From NCBI GenBank assembly GCA_011772755.1, contig WVYX01000166.1:14073-61729 (forward strand): a stretch of DNA of 47,657 bases. The letters are read 5' to 3'. The stretch's first letter is position 1, and each line of letters begins with the position of its first letter. This DNA is from Gemmatimonadales bacterium (GTDB taxonomy: Bacteria > Gemmatimonadota > Gemmatimonadetes > Gemmatimonadales > GWC2-71-9). The translations under genes and the position numbers were made by a program. A model generated the notes under the pieces. That model worked only from the letters and a program-made list of their open reading frames with translations, did not search any database and was not told the origin of the DNA. Shown here one piece after another: positions 1-9,568 of this stretch.

Positions 1-2584
1 GAACCTTGATCAGGGTGCGGACGTCGTCCAGGTGCAAGCCCGTGGTGGGCTCGTCGAGGATGTAGAGGCGTCGCCCCTGCTTCCGGGTCACGGTAGCCAG
101 CTGTCGCGCGATCTTGAGGCGCTGAGCCTCGCCCCCAGACAGCGTGGTCGCCGGCTGGCCCAAGCGGATGTAACCCAGTCCCACCTGTTGCAGGTGCCAC
201 AGGGCTCGGCCGAGTCGCTCCTGGTGGCGGAAGCGCGACATCGCTTGTTCCACCGTGAGGTTGAGGACGTCGTGAATCGAGAGTCCCTTGATCCTTATGT
301 CGAGAACCTCGGGCTCGAAACGGGTCCCGCCGCAGGCGTCGCAGGGGATGAAGACGTCTGCCATGAAGACCATCTCGACCTGGACGAAGCCGGCGCCATC
401 GCAGCTGTGGCAGCGTCCACCGTCGCTGGCGTTGAAGCTGAACGTGGTGGGCGTGTAACCGCGGGCTCGCGCCAGGGGCTGGGCCGCGAACAAGTTCCGG
501 ATCTCGTCGAAAGCCCGCACGTAGGTGACGGGATTCGAGCGCGGCGTGCGACCGATGGGTGATTGATCGACCAAGACCGCATCATTCAAGCCTTCCCAAC
601 CCGTCAATGCCTTCACCTCCCCCACCGGCTCGCCCAGATGCTCCTTCGCGCCGTGCGATCCCTTCAAGCGTGCGGCCAGCTGGCGGTAGAGGATGTCGTG
701 GACCAGGGTGGACTTCCCCGAGCCCGACACGCCGGTCACGACGGTGAGGGTGCCCAGGGGTATGGCCACGTCCGCGCCATCCAGATTGTGCAGCCGTGCC
801 CCTTCCACCATGAGCCACTGGGGGCCGACCCGCCGCCGCGAGCTGGGCACGGGGATGGTTCTGGCTCCGCTCAGGTACTGACCCGTGAGGGTTCCGGCCC
901 GCTCGGCTTCGGCGACGCCGCCGGTGAAGACCACCTCGCCACCGTGCTCGCCGCTGCCCGGGCCCAATTCCACCATGTAGTCGGCTGCGCGTATGGTCGC
1001 CGGATCATGTTCGACGATGACCACGGTGTTGCCCGCTGAGCGCAGCCGCCGCAGCAGGGCTAGCAAGCGGCTGATGTCCCGGGGGTGGAGGCCGATGGAT
1101 GGCTCGTCCAGTACGTAGAGCGTGTCGACGAGGTGCGAGCCCATCGCGTTTGCCAGCGCGATGCGCTGCGCCTCTCCGCCGGAGAGGGTCCGGGTCTGGC
1201 GGTCGAGGGTGAGGTAGCCCAGGCCGACGTCGCGAAGAAAGGCCACGCGGTCGTTGAGCTCACGAAGGATCGTTGCGGCGACGCCGCGCTCGAAGGCGGT
1301 GAGCTCCAAGCCGGTGAGCCATGCGGCCAAGCCGTCGGCGCTCATGGCGGCGACTTGGGCGATGGAGGCATCCGCAACACGGACGGCGCAGGCCTCGGGG
1401 CGCAGGCGCGCTGCTTCGCAGGCGGGGCATCGGTTGGCACGTTGGTACTGCCGCAGGAACACGCGGATGTACTGCTTGTAACGCTTCCGCTCCAGGGCTC
1501 GCAGAAACGGAAACACGCCACGGAATCTCCCTGACGTGTTGTGGAGCAAGAACCGCTGGTGGGCCTTCTTGAGACGATGCCACGGAACTTCATAGGGGAT
1601 GCCGTTCTGGAGGGCCGTGTCGCGCAGTATCCGCCGCCTGCGGGTGTACCGTGGCTTGGTCCACGGGTCCAGAGCGCCCTGCTTGAGAGATCGGTCGGGG
1701 TCGGGAACGATCAGGGACTCGTCGTACTCCAGGACGGCCCCGAACCCGTTGCATCCAGGGCAGGCACCTCGGGGGCTGTTGAAGGAGAAGAGGCTGGGCG
1801 AGAGGGGGATCGTCTGGGTACCGCAAGACGTGCACCGGGGGTGCTGAGAGAAGCGTGCGACCTCCCCGTCCACGTGCACCTCGGCGATCCCCTCGCCCTC
1901 GGAGAATGCGAGGGCCAGCGAGTCCGCCAGGCGACCGCGCACAGCCGGCGCAGGGCGAAGACGGTCGACCACGACCAGCACCCCGTCGGCGCTTAGGCGC
2001 ACACCCGAGGGGAGCTCGTCGAGCCGCCAGACACTTTCCCCCACCTTCACCCGCACGAATCCCATCGCCCGCAGATTCTCGATGATGCGCTCGTGGCTGA
2101 CCTGTGCCGCCGCCGGCAGTGGGAAACAGATGATGACCGTGCGATTGCCGAACGAGTCCAGCACTCGGTCGGCGGCGGTGGTTGGCGAATCGACCGTGAC
2201 GGGCGCGCCGCACACGTGGCAGTATTGACGGCCGATACGGGCCCAGAGCAGTCGCAGGTAGTCGTGGATCTCCGTCGCAGTTCCCACCGTTGAGCGGCTC
2301 GACGTCGTGGGATTCTTCTGCTCGATTGCCACGGCCGGGGACACCCCGTCGATGCGGTCCACCGAGGGTTTGGGCATGCGCTCGAGGAATTGCTTCGCGT
2401 AGGTGGACAGCGATTCGATGTAGCGTCGCTGGCCTTCGGCGTAGAGGGTGTCAAAGGCGAGGGAGCTCTTGCCGGAACCTGACGGTCCCGTGATGACGGT
2501 GAGAGCCCGCCGGGGGATCTCCAGGGAGATCCCTTTAAGATTGTGCTGCCGGGCACCCTGCACGAGGATCCGCTCGGAGGCCAT
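1..2584 (-). CDS. uvrA: UvrABC system protein A, partial (C-terminus beyond left edge)
   Basis: DNA damage-recognition ATPase of nucleotide excision repair; UvrA dimers load UvrB at lesions. The frame is open for 861 codons from ATG 2584 and runs off the left edge, so roughly the last 80-90 residues of a ~940-residue protein are missing. The first Walker A (GPSGSGKSS) is at residues 33-41. CxxC zinc-finger pairs (CTSCG and CPGCNG), a first LSGGEAQR signature and LDEPSIGLH Walker B follow. Then come a second Walker A (GVSGSGKST), a second zinc module (CHSCDG and CDACGG), a second LSGGEAQR, and LYILDEPTTGLHL at the edge. No frameshift was seen. It stands alone and diverges from the flippase-like gene. 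Identification is certain. Confidence 0.98.
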   Translation of the reverse strand, partial: MASERILVQGARQHNLKGISLEIPRRALTVITGPSGSGKSSLAFDTLYAEGQRRYIESLSTYAKQFLERMPKPSVDRIDGVSPAVAIEQKNPTTSSRSTVGTATEIHDYLRLLWARIGRQYCHVCGAPVTVDSPTTAADRVLDSFGNRTVIICFPLPAAAQVSHERIIENLRAMGFVRVKVGESVWRLDELPSGVRLSADGVLVVVDRLRPAPAVRGRLADSLALAFSEGEGIAEVHVDGEVARFSQHPRCTSCGTQTIPLSPSLFSFNSPRGACPGCNGFGAVLEYDESLIVPDPDRSLKQGALDPWTKPRYTRRRRILRDTALQNGIPYEVPWHRLKKAHQRFLLHNTSGRFRGVFPFLRALERKRYKQYIRVFLRQYQRANRCPACEAARLRPEACAVRVADASIAQVAAMSADGLAAWLTGLELTAFERGVAATILRELNDRVAFLRDVGLGYLTLDRQTRTLSGGEAQRIALANAMGSHLVDTLYVLDEPSIGLHPRDISRLLALLRRLRSAGNTVVIVEHDPATIRAADYMVELGPGSGEHGGEVVFTGGVAEAERAGTLTGQYLSGARTIPVPSSRRRVGPQWLMVEGARLHNLDGADVAIPLGTLTVVTGVSGSGKSTLVHDILYRQLAARLKGSHGAKEHLGEPVGEVKALTGWEGLNDAVLVDQSPIGRTPRSNPVTYVRAFDEIRNLFAAQPLARARGYTPTTFSFNASDGGRCHSCDGAGFVQVEMVFMADVFIPCDACGGTRFEPEVLDIRIKGLSIHDVLNLTVEQAMSRFRHQERLGRALWHLQQVGLGYIRLGQPATTLSGGEAQRLKIARQLATVTRKQGRRLYILDEPTTGLHLDDVRTLIKV

Positions 2585-2591
2585 GGAGTGA

Positions 2592-2621
2592 AGCATAGTG
2601 GCGTCGCCGCGGCGCCTACAA
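2592..2621 (-). promoter_or_regulatory. possible uvrA promoter
   Basis: On the minus strand, TTGTAG (2616-2621), an 18-base spacer and TATGCT (2592-2597) sit just upstream of uvrA. Transcription would begin within a few bases of the ATG, implying a leaderless or nearly leaderless mRNA. No SOS (LexA) box was recognised. The -35 match is only partial, and the call rests on inspection alone. Confidence 0.3.
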
Positions 2622-2630
2622 GAGCGCCCG

Positions 2631-2660
2631 TTGACGGGCCTGGCGCCGCAGGGATACGTT
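2631..2660 (+). promoter_or_regulatory. possible promoter of the flippase-like gene
   Basis: TTGACG (2631-2636), an 18-base spacer and TACGTT (2655-2660) lie just before the ATG at 2671. A 6-bp palindromic stem (GCCCGT/ACGGGC, 2626-2639) overlaps the -35. If real, the transcript starts very close to the ATG, which argues against the TTG start at 2659. The -10 is weak. Confidence 0.28.
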
Positions 2661-2670
2661 GCCAGCCGCC

Positions 2671-3735
2671 ATGGTCAACCGCCTCGCGCCACGCCTGCTC
2701 CGCCACGGCCTTGAGGTGTTCGCGGCGATCTCGATAGTCGTCTTCGGCGGCGTCCTGTTCTACGGCAACAATCTTGAGCGCTTCATTCAGGCCATGCTCA
2801 CCCTGCGGTGGCACTGGGTGGCGCTGGGTGTGGGCATTGCCTCCCTCGACTGGATCGCGGGCGGTCTGCGGCTCTACGTGTTGGCCCGCTACGCTCATCC
2901 GGCGACCACGTTGAAGGGATGCATCCTGTCCGCGGGCCTCAACGCCTGGGCCACCCTCCTGACACCGTCCCAGGCCGGCGGTGGGCCGGTGGGCATCTAC
3001 ACGCTCAAGCGCTACGGCACGCCGCTCCCCGTAGCGATGGTGGTCACGTTCATGAGCTTCGTGGCGACCGTTCTCTTCTTCAGCGTGGCCGGGCCGCTCA
3101 CCATCTTCTTCGGCGCTGGTCGATCGCTGCAGGAGCACGGAGTCCTCGGTGTGGTCACGCTCCAGGACCTCTACCGCCTGGCCCTCGGCGGCTTCATCAC
3201 CGTGGGCAGCGTCATGCTGCTCCTGATTCTGTTTCCCGGCGTCGCCCGCCGGCTGGCGCGGAGAATCGTCGCTTGGCTCGAGCGGCGCGGTAGTGCGCGG
3301 CTAGCCGATCGCGTGACGTCGTTGAACAGCGGCATCGACCGGTGGCACGACGCCATGGTGGCGTTCTTCCGGGGACGCGGCTGGGTCTCGCTGGGCGGCG
3401 CGATCGTGCTCACGGCGCCGACCTTGGCCAACAAGCTGGTGGTTGGCTACATCGTGTTGCGCGCCCTCAATATCGACGCACCCTTCGTAGACGTGGTGCT
3501 CTTGCAGACGTTGATCATATTCTTGCTGTACTTCGCTCCGACGCCGGGCGGATCGGGGCTTGCCGAGGTGCTGTCGGCCGCGGTGATGTCGATCTATGTT
3601 CCACGGGAGCTGACACCGTCCTACATCCTGCTGTGGCGCATCTACATCGGCTACCTGACGGTGAGCGTTGGCTCCTTCGTGTTCTGGCGCTGGCTCAAAC
3701 TGGCCGAGGGACGAGCAGAGCTTCTGGAGTCATAG
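2671..3735 (+). CDS. Flippase-like polytopic membrane protein (UPF0104 / lysyl-PG synthase TM-domain family)
   Basis: A 354-residue integral membrane protein with about eight hydrophobic segments. Two family hallmarks are visible: TPSQAGGGPVGIYTLKRYG near residue 110 and PTPGGSGLAEVL near residue 290. This family includes the membrane half of MprF and is thought to move lipids or polyprenyl-linked sugars across the membrane; the substrate here is unknown. There is no C-terminal aminoacyl-transferase domain, so this is not a full MprF. ATG 2671 is preferred; an in-frame TTG at 2659 would add four residues. It is the first gene of a + strand group with the FHA and PP2C genes, 97 bases before the FHA gene. 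Confidence 0.85.
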   Translation: MVNRLAPRLLRHGLEVFAAISIVVFGGVLFYGNNLERFIQAMLTLRWHWVALGVGIASLDWIAGGLRLYVLARYAHPATTLKGCILSAGLNAWATLLTPSQAGGGPVGIYTLKRYGTPLPVAMVVTFMSFVATVLFFSVAGPLTIFFGAGRSLQEHGVLGVVTLQDLYRLALGGFITVGSVMLLLILFPGVARRLARRIVAWLERRGSARLADRVTSLNSGIDRWHDAMVAFFRGRGWVSLGGAIVLTAPTLANKLVVGYIVLRALNIDAPFVDVVLLQTLIIFLLYFAPTPGGSGLAEVLSAAVMSIYVPRELTPSYILLWRIYIGYLTVSVGSFVFWRWLKLAEGRAELLES

Positions 3736-3768
3736 CTGAGGGTACGAGCGAAATCCTTGCCATTCGAG

Positions 3769-3799
3769 TTGCACGCCCCCAAATGGGGGACTAGCTTTT
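3769..3799 (+). promoter_or_regulatory. hairpin/promoter-like element between flippase and FHA genes
   Basis: A CCCCC/GGGGG stem (3776-3780 with 3785-3789, loop AAAT) is followed by CTTTTC, like a short intrinsic terminator for the flippase gene. The same bases also form a TTGCAC (3769-3774), 17-base spacer, TAGCTT (3792-3797) promoter-like arrangement for the FHA gene, with the palindrome filling the spacer. Sequence alone cannot separate the two readings. Confidence 0.3.
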
Positions 3800-3832
3800 C
3801 CTGATTAGCGTCCAGGCTCGAGGACACACTCG

Positions 3833-5539
3833 ATGGCTTTTCTTGAGATCGGTGGTCGCCGCCACGCCATTCCGGCGGGTGAGGTGACCATCGGGAGCGA
3901 CGCTTCGGCCCTGATTCAACTGGCCGGAGAAGGGGTCGCTCCGCGGCATGCAGTCCTGCAAGGCCTTCCCGGTGGTCAGGTCGCCATTCGCCTAGCGGAC
4001 GAAGACATGGAGGTGTTGGTCAATGGGGTACGGTTGGGTCCACAACCGACCCCATTGCTGCACGGCGACAAGGTGCAGATTGCGGGACAGGAACTGCTCT
4101 TCGTAGAAGAACGGCAGAGCGGCAGCACCCAGTACGTGCAGGCGATGGACCCGTCAATGATGGAGGCAGCGGGCAGGCCCGCGGCCCAGCGGAAAGCCAC
4201 GGCCGCTACCGGCGGACGTGTGGTTTCTCTCACCGACGGTCGTGAATATACGATCACCGGTTCGCTCGTGATCGGCCGCGACGCCAGTTGCGACGTGGTA
4301 TTGACCAGCAAGAGTGTGTCCCGACGTCACGCGGAGATCCTCGCGTCGCCCAAAGGGTACGTGGTGGTGGACAGCAGCACCAACGGGACTCTGGTGAACG
4401 GAACGCGGATTCAGGGTCAGCATCTCCTTGCTCGGGGTGACATCATTCAGTGCGGCGAGCACGAATTCCGGTTCTACGCTGACCTCGCTCCGGCGGCGCC
4501 ACCGCCAGCACCTGCGGAAGCGCCGAAGGCAGCGCCGGGTCCTCCGCCGACACCGGTAGCCGCAGCCCCGGCCACCACGCCGACACCCCCGCTCCAGCCT
4601 ACGGCAGCCGAACGTGCTCCCACACAGCCGCCGCCGGCCCCCCCTGCCGAGCCGGTCCCGCCACCGGCCGCAGCGCCCGCCAAGCCGGTCTCGCCACCGC
4701 CCGTGCGCCCCGCCGAGCCGGTCCCGCCGCCGGGGCCGCCACCTGGCGCGGAGCATCGGTTGAGCAACACGCTCCATGGCGTGCCGGGCGTCGGACTGCG
4801 TCGCAAGGTCGCCGAGCCGGTGCCGCCCAGTAAGCCGAAGGCGCCGCCCTCGGCCGAACCGCGGCCATCCCGCGGCACCGGTGCATTGGCGAACCTGCTG
4901 GTGCGTAGTGGTCCGCTGAAGGGTCAGCGATTCCCGATCCGGGTGCCGATCGTGAACCTGGGGCGCGCAGAATACAATGACATCGTCCTCCCGGACGATA
5001 GTGTGTCAACGACGCACGCCAAGCTGCAGCGTCGCGAGGGCATTTGGGTATTGGTCGATCTCGAGTCCACCAACGGGACGCTAGTGGACGGGGAGCGCGT
5101 CCAGGGTGAGGTCCCCCTCGCGCCCGGGGCGTTGATCCGGTTTGGCGACGTGCAGACCATGTTTGAGCCGACGGACGATACTATCGACGCGCCGAAAGGG
5201 AGCTCGACGAGGTTGATCAGTGCCGTGAAGCCGCCGGGAGAGCCGCCCGCGCCGGAGGGACCGCCGCCGGGCCCTAAGATGGGGGGCGGCGCTGCAGGCA
5301 CGGGGGGCGCTGCTCCCAGTGAGCCCAAGGCCCAGGCCGCCGTGGCTGAGCCTCCCACCGTGCCGTCCCCGAAGGTCGAGCCTCCTCCCAGGGCGCCGTC
5401 GCCCGATCGGCCGGCGCTGCGGCGGCCTCGGACGCGGCCTCCGCAGGCCACGTCGGCTGCGGCAATCCCCAAGTGGATTATAGGGCTGTTCGTTGTTGTG
5501 ATCGTCCTGCTCCTAATCGCTATCCTGGGCGCCGGGTAA
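3833..5539 (+). CDS. Triple FHA-domain protein with C-terminal membrane anchor
   Basis: A 568-residue phosphothreonine-reader scaffold. FHA-like domain 1 (about residues 1-92) is degenerate: the usual GR is replaced by GS, although PRHA is kept. FHA2 (about 127-215) is canonical, with VIGRDASCD, SVSRRHAEI and DSSTNGTLVNG. FHA3 (about 350-445) has NLGRAEYND, STTHAKL and ESTNGTLVDG. Long Pro/Ala-rich linkers separate the domains. The last ~24 residues are hydrophobic (KWIIGLFVVVIVLLLIAIL), giving a tail anchor with the FHA domains in the cytoplasm. The start ATG has GAGG nine bases upstream. A PP2C phosphatase gene begins one base after its stop, which implies a shared Ser/Thr phospho-signalling role. 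No Ser/Thr kinase gene is in this window. Confidence 0.9.
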   Translation: MAFLEIGGRRHAIPAGEVTIGSDASALIQLAGEGVAPRHAVLQGLPGGQVAIRLADEDMEVLVNGVRLGPQPTPLLHGDKVQIAGQELLFVEERQSGSTQYVQAMDPSMMEAAGRPAAQRKATAATGGRVVSLTDGREYTITGSLVIGRDASCDVVLTSKSVSRRHAEILASPKGYVVVDSSTNGTLVNGTRIQGQHLLARGDIIQCGEHEFRFYADLAPAAPPPAPAEAPKAAPGPPPTPVAAAPATTPTPPLQPTAAERAPTQPPPAPPAEPVPPPAAAPAKPVSPPPVRPAEPVPPPGPPPGAEHRLSNTLHGVPGVGLRRKVAEPVPPSKPKAPPSAEPRPSRGTGALANLLVRSGPLKGQRFPIRVPIVNLGRAEYNDIVLPDDSVSTTHAKLQRREGIWVLVDLESTNGTLVDGERVQGEVPLAPGALIRFGDVQTMFEPTDDTIDAPKGSSTRLISAVKPPGEPPAPEGPPPGPKMGGGAAGTGGAAPSEPKAQAAVAEPPTVPSPKVEPPPRAPSPDRPALRRPRTRPPQATSAAAIPKWIIGLFVVVIVLLLIAILGAG

Positions 5540-5540
5540 G

Positions 5541-6329
5541 GTGACACGAACTGTCCGATTCACCTGCGCAGGTCGAACCGACGTCGGCGTCGTCCGATCC
5601 GGCAATGAAGATGCGTACCTGATGGTGCCGGATCACGGGATCTTCATAGTGGCGGACGGTATGGGTGGGCACGCTGCTGGGGAGGTCGCCAGCGAAATGG
5701 CGGTCCGCATCGTCGGCCAAGCGCTGGAAGGCGTCGCCGGACGTCCGGATACGGAGGCGGCTGAGATCATCCGCAACTCCATCATCGAGGCGAACGGCCA
5801 GATCTTCCAGCGGACGTTGGTCGAGCAGGACAAGCGGGGGATGGGCACCACTGCCACGGCGATGGTCATCAACGGGCCCCGCTATCTGATCGGCCAAGTG
5901 GGTGACAGCCGGGCCTACGTTCTGCGAGACGCCGAACTGCTTCAGCTGACCAAGGACCACTCGTACGTGCAGGAGCAGGTGGACGCAGGCTACCTGAGCC
6001 CCGAGCAGGCCCGAACGCACCCCTACAGCAACGTCATCACCAGGTGTGTCGGGGCCAACAGCTACGTTGCCCCGGACATCTACGTGGGAGCACTTCGCAC
6101 CGGAGACACCTTCCTCCTGGCGTCGGATGGCCTCACCGGCATGCTCGAGGATCACGAGCTCCTCAACGTGATGCGGTCGGGTCGGCCCCCGGGCGAGCTG
6201 GTGGATACCCTCGTCGCCGAAGCCAATCGGCGTGGCGGCCTGGACAACGTCACGGTCATTGTCGTCCACATCGACAGCGTAGAACGCGAGAGCGGCGAGC
6301 ACGCCGTCGCTGCAGCCGCTGAGGCGTGA
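5541..6329 (+). CDS. PP2C-family protein serine/threonine phosphatase (Stp/PrpC type)
   Basis: A 262-residue soluble metal-dependent (Mn/Mg) phosphatase that removes phosphate from Ser/Thr, opposing a Hanks-type kinase. Motifs in order are RSGNED (19-24), VADGMGGHAAGE (37-48), GMGTTATA, GQVGDSRAYV, KDHSYVQEQV, NVITRCVG, LLASDGLTGML and LDNVTVIVV, so the metal-binding aspartates are all present. GTG at 5541 follows the FHA stop by one base. The 3' end overlaps the next small gene by 4 bases (GTGA). Being joined to an FHA scaffold is a common arrangement for this family. Confidence 0.95.
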   Translation: MTRTVRFTCAGRTDVGVVRSGNEDAYLMVPDHGIFIVADGMGGHAAGEVASEMAVRIVGQALEGVAGRPDTEAAEIIRNSIIEANGQIFQRTLVEQDKRGMGTTATAMVINGPRYLIGQVGDSRAYVLRDAELLQLTKDHSYVQEQVDAGYLSPEQARTHPYSNVITRCVGANSYVAPDIYVGALRTGDTFLLASDGLTGMLEDHELLNVMRSGRPPGELVDTLVAEANRRGGLDNVTVIVVHIDSVERESGEHAVAAAAEA

Positions 6330-6535
6330 CGGAAAGACCGAACCCCGAAGCGCTGGGCCGGGTCGCCGCCGAACATCTTGGACCAATCCTCTATGCCCTG
6401 GAAGTGTGCGCCATGGAGATGGTTGACGCCGGGCGCGAGGAAGATGCACGCTACTTCCGTGACCTGGCGCGACTGCTCTCCAGGGCTGGGGGGACGCCGC
6501 CGAGCGAGGCCGATCCCGAGGGACGGCCGACCTAG
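6326..6535 (+). CDS. small hypothetical protein translationally coupled to PP2C
   Basis: A 69-residue, mostly charged protein with no signal peptide or membrane segment. Its GTG start overlaps the PP2C stop (GTGA), so it is probably co-translated. The middle (about residues 14-52) is predicted helical, with leucine, alanine and acidic residues; the end is rich in Pro, Gly and Glu. No family was recognised. Its stop codon overlaps the stop of the convergent HD gene by two bases. It could be a cofactor or regulator of the phosphatase, which is inference from position only. Confidence 0.6.
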   Translation: MTERPNPEALGRVAAEHLGPILYALEVCAMEMVDAGREEDARYFRDLARLLSRAGGTPPSEADPEGRPT

Positions 6536-7824
6536 GCAGTAGTTGTCAGGAACGCCGCGCCGGTTTCCAGCCCGGCAGCCACATCCTGCTCACTCCGCTC
6601 GGCTAGCGCAACCACCGGATCGTGTGGTAGCTGTACCGGCTCGGCCACGAAGACCCGGAGGCGACGGGCGCTGGTGTGGAGCTCCTCCGCCACCCGCTGA
6701 ATGCTAAGGACATCGCTACGCTCCCCGCTCAGCTGCTCGGTTCGTCCGCCGCGGAGGCGCAGCGGAATGTCGACGGCCAGCATCTCGGGCTTCGCCGGGA
6801 AGTCGAGTAGCAGCTCTCCCGGGCGTAGGCCGAGTTCACCGGCGAGCTGATCCTCCACGCGCTGCACCAAGTCGGGTGAGCTCGCGATCCAAGCACCACC
6901 ACCAGTTGCGACCTCCCTGGCCGGTAGGTCGACGGCTCGCTTGTAAAGCTGTCGGCGCCGCAGCCGCTCGGCGAGCCGCGTCGCCGGAAACTGGCGGATC
7001 ACCTCCATGAGGGCCTCGTCGGTTGAGTGGGGAATCCAGCTGGGATCCAGGTGTCCGCTGGCGATGGCGGAGCGCACCAACCGCTTGAACATGACGGTGG
7101 CACTACGCACCGCGTGGTGCCAGTAGATGTTGCGATACATCTGGTACTTGGCGAACAGCAGCGACTCGAGGGCACTCACGCCCTTCTCCTGCACCCCCAC
7201 GGTCAGGGATCCGTCCGGCTGAGTTACCACGGAGATGGAGTGGAGCAGCCGATCGACGTCTACAGTACCATAGGGCACACCGCACATCCGGGCATCCCGG
7301 GTGAGGTATTCGATCTTGTCGAGATCCAGGGAACCGGAGATCAGGCCCGCGAGCGGGCTGCTGCTGGCACCGCTGATGAGGTCGGCCAGGCGGGTCTCCA
7401 CCGATTCGATACCCAGGGTCGCCAGGGCGGACCGCAGTTCCGGGTGCCGGAAATGCTCGGAGGCGAGCGACTCGTGTGATGGGAGGCTCGCTTCTTCGAG
7501 AGCGTGGGAAAAGGGGTAGTGGCCGATATCGTGCAGCAGGGCCGCCAGCGGCACCAGCCGCACTTCCTCCGGTGGTACGCCGTCCAGCTCCCCCCGTTCG
7601 GCCAGGAGGCCCAGTGTGCGGCGGGCCAGGTGGTAGGCCCCGAGGGCGTGTTCAAACCGCGTGTGGGTCGCACCGGGATACACCAGGTACGCATGTCCGA
7701 GTTGGCGGATGTAGCGCAGGCGCTGGAACGGTTCTGAGTCCACGACTCCCAGGGCCGCCGTGTCAATCCGGATGTTGTTCCAGAGCGGGTCCCGGATGAC
7801 CTCGAAACCGCCTGTGGTTGCCAT
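6532..7824 (-). CDS. HD-domain phosphohydrolase (dNTPase / SAMHD1-like, YwfO-type)
   Basis: A 430-residue soluble metal-dependent phosphohydrolase. The N-terminus has QRLRYIRQLGHAYLVYPGA followed by HTRFEHALG (first HD-family His at residue 59) and LLHDIGHYPFSHALE (His98-Asp99). Downstream SLDLDKIEYLTRDARMCG supplies the last Asp. This order fits the COG1078 group related to dGTPases and SAMHD1, so a nucleotide triphosphohydrolase is likely but the substrate is not proven. ATG 7824 is chosen because homology begins there. It lies just downstream of pckA on the same strand, with a 10-base gap, and ends tail-to-tail with the small + strand gene. Confidence 0.88.
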   Translation of the reverse strand: MATTGGFEVIRDPLWNNIRIDTAALGVVDSEPFQRLRYIRQLGHAYLVYPGATHTRFEHALGAYHLARRTLGLLAERGELDGVPPEEVRLVPLAALLHDIGHYPFSHALEEASLPSHESLASEHFRHPELRSALATLGIESVETRLADLISGASSSPLAGLISGSLDLDKIEYLTRDARMCGVPYGTVDVDRLLHSISVVTQPDGSLTVGVQEKGVSALESLLFAKYQMYRNIYWHHAVRSATVMFKRLVRSAIASGHLDPSWIPHSTDEALMEVIRQFPATRLAERLRRRQLYKRAVDLPAREVATGGGAWIASSPDLVQRVEDQLAGELGLRPGELLLDFPAKPEMLAVDIPLRLRGGRTEQLSGERSDVLSIQRVAEELHTSARRLRVFVAEPVQLPHDPVVALAERSEQDVAAGLETGAAFLTTTA

Positions 7825-7834
7825 CTGTAGGTGA

Positions 7835-9451
7835 CTACGCCCGAGGGCCCGCCCGGCGTACGCCGTCATCCACTTCGCCCGCGAACTGCTGGAAGTTCTC
7901 TCGGAACATCCTCGCGAGCTTTGCGGCCTGGGTGTCGTAGCGTTCCGGGTCCGCCCAAGTTGTTCGGGGATCGAGCAGCGTTCGGGGCACGTTGGGCAGC
8001 TGCTCCGGTACCTGGAGTCCGAAGACCGGGTCGGGGCGCGTTGCCGTGCCCTCGAGGCTGCCGTCCAGCGCGGCCCGAACCATCGCTCGCGTGTACGGTA
8101 GGTTGACGCGGCGTCCCTCGCCATAGGGGCCGCCGGTCCATCCCGTGTTCACCAGCCAGCACTGGGCTCCGTGCCGGACGATGCGCTCCCCCAGCATCTT
8201 AGCGTACACGCTGGGGTGCAGCGGGAGGAACGGCGCACCGAAGCAGGCGCTGAAGGTGGCCTGGGGTTCGGTGACACCGCGCTCCGTGCCGGCGACCTTG
8301 GCGGTGTACCCGGAGAGAAAGTGGTACATCGCCTGTTCTTGGGTCAGCCTGGCCACGGGTGGCAGCACGCCGAACGCGTCCGCGGTCAGAAAGACGATGT
8401 ACTTGGGATGTCCTGCGTGGCCCTCTGGCACGTGGTTGGGGATGAAGTGAATCGGGTACGACGCGCGGGTGTTTTCGGTTATCGAATCGTCGTGCAGGTC
8501 GATTCGGCGAGTGGCTGGATCGACCACGACGTTCTCCAGAATGGTCCCAAACATCTGCGTCGTGGCGTGAATCTCGGGCTCGCCCTCCGCCGAGAGACGG
8601 ATGATCTTGGCGTAGCACCCACCTTCGAAGTTGAACACCCCGTTCACACTCCATCCGTGCTCATCATCGCCAATCAGGGCGCGCGTGGGATCGGCCGACA
8701 GGGTCGTCTTTCCGGTTCCAGAGAGTCCGAAGAAGATCGCGACGTCACCGCCCGCACCCAGAGTTGCGGAGCAGTGCATCGCGAGGATGTCCTGCTTGGG
8801 GTACAGATAGTTCAGGATGGTGAACATGGACTTCTTCATCTCCCCCGCATACCGGGTGCCACCGATCAGGATCGTCCGTTCCGCGAAGTTGATCACGATG
8901 AATGTACCGCTCCGCGTCCCGTGGCGTCGTGGGTCGGCCTTCATGTCGGGCGCATGCAGCACGGTGAAGTCCGGGACGAACGACGCGACCTCTTCTTCCG
9001 TTCCGGGGCGCAGGAACATGTTGTAGGCGAACAGAGTGTGCCACGCGTTCGTGGTGACGAAGCGGACCGAGGTGCGGTATGCCGGATCCGCCCCGGCATA
9101 CACATCGCGGATGAACAACTCGTTCTGCTCACTGAGGTACTGCCGGACCTCGTGGAGCAGGAGTTCGAACTGCTCAGGCTCCATCGGCTGGTTGACCTCT
9201 CCCCACCAGATGTCGCTGGCCGACGTGGGCTCCCGAACAATGAACTTGTCGTTGGGTGACCGTCCAGTGTGTGGCGCTGTGATGGTAATGAAGGGACCGT
9301 GGGCGACGATCTGACCTTCCTGCCGCTTCACGGCGAGCTCGTAGAGCTCCGCCGGTGGCAGGTTTGCATGTACCACACCCGAGGGCTCTACGCCGGGGGC
9401 AACCGGCTGAGCCGTCATCGTGGGTGGCTTGGTAGAGGCGCCCTTTGCCAT
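7835..9451 (-). CDS. pckA: Phosphoenolpyruvate carboxykinase (ATP)
   Basis: Gluconeogenic enzyme: oxaloacetate + ATP gives PEP + CO2 + ADP. It is 538 residues from ATG 9451, the usual family length; an upstream ATG at 9496 would add 15 residues. Motifs are [10 protein letters not shown] (substrate side), the [12 protein letters not shown]-loop, LIGDDEHGW (kinase-2/metal), [28 protein letters not shown] and [10 protein letters not shown]. It is cytosolic and probably co-transcribed with the HD phosphohydrolase 10 bases downstream. The upstream gap holds the heptamer hairpin at 9593-9685. Identification is certain; only the exact start is open. Confidence 0.97.
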   Translation of the reverse strand: MAKGASTKPPTMTAQPVAPGVEPSGVVHANLPPAELYELAVKRQEGQIVAHGPFITITAPHTGRSPNDKFIVREPTSASDIWWGEVNQPMEPEQFELLLHEVRQYLSEQNELFIRDVYAGADPAYRTSVRFVTTNAWHTLFAYNMFLRPGTEEEVASFVPDFTVLHAPDMKADPRRHGTRSGTFIVINFAERTILIGGTRYAGEMKKSMFTILNYLYPKQDILAMHCSATLGAGGDVAIFFGLSGTGKTTLSADPTRALIGDDEHGWSVNGVFNFEGGCYAKIIRLSAEGEPEIHATTQMFGTILENVVVDPATRRIDLHDDSITENTRASYPIHFIPNHVPEGHAGHPKYIVFLTADAFGVLPPVARLTQEQAMYHFLSGYTAKVAGTERGVTEPQATFSACFGAPFLPLHPSVYAKMLGERIVRHGAQCWLVNTGWTGGPYGEGRRVNLPYTRAMVRAALDGSLEGTATRPDPVFGLQVPEQLPNVPRTLLDPRTTWADPERYDTQAAKLARMFRENFQQFAGEVDDGVRRAGPRA

Positions 9452-9568
9452 GGCCCTCTCAGCTGCGTCGTCGGCGCCGTGTCGGCCCAGAATCATCAGC
9501 CGCCCTGTCCGCGCATTGGCGCGTCACGGGCGGCCAAAGGGGACTTAGAAGTTAACAATTGTCAGGGT

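Noticed and set aside
2047-3138. 363-codon minus-strand open frame across the uvrA start and flippase gene
   Set aside because: Frame conflicts with uvrA and the flippase, shows no domain, and its composition is that of a shadow frame.
7825-8124. 100-residue N-terminal extension of the HD protein
   Set aside because: Low-complexity residues inside the 3' end of pckA; homology starts at ATG 7824.
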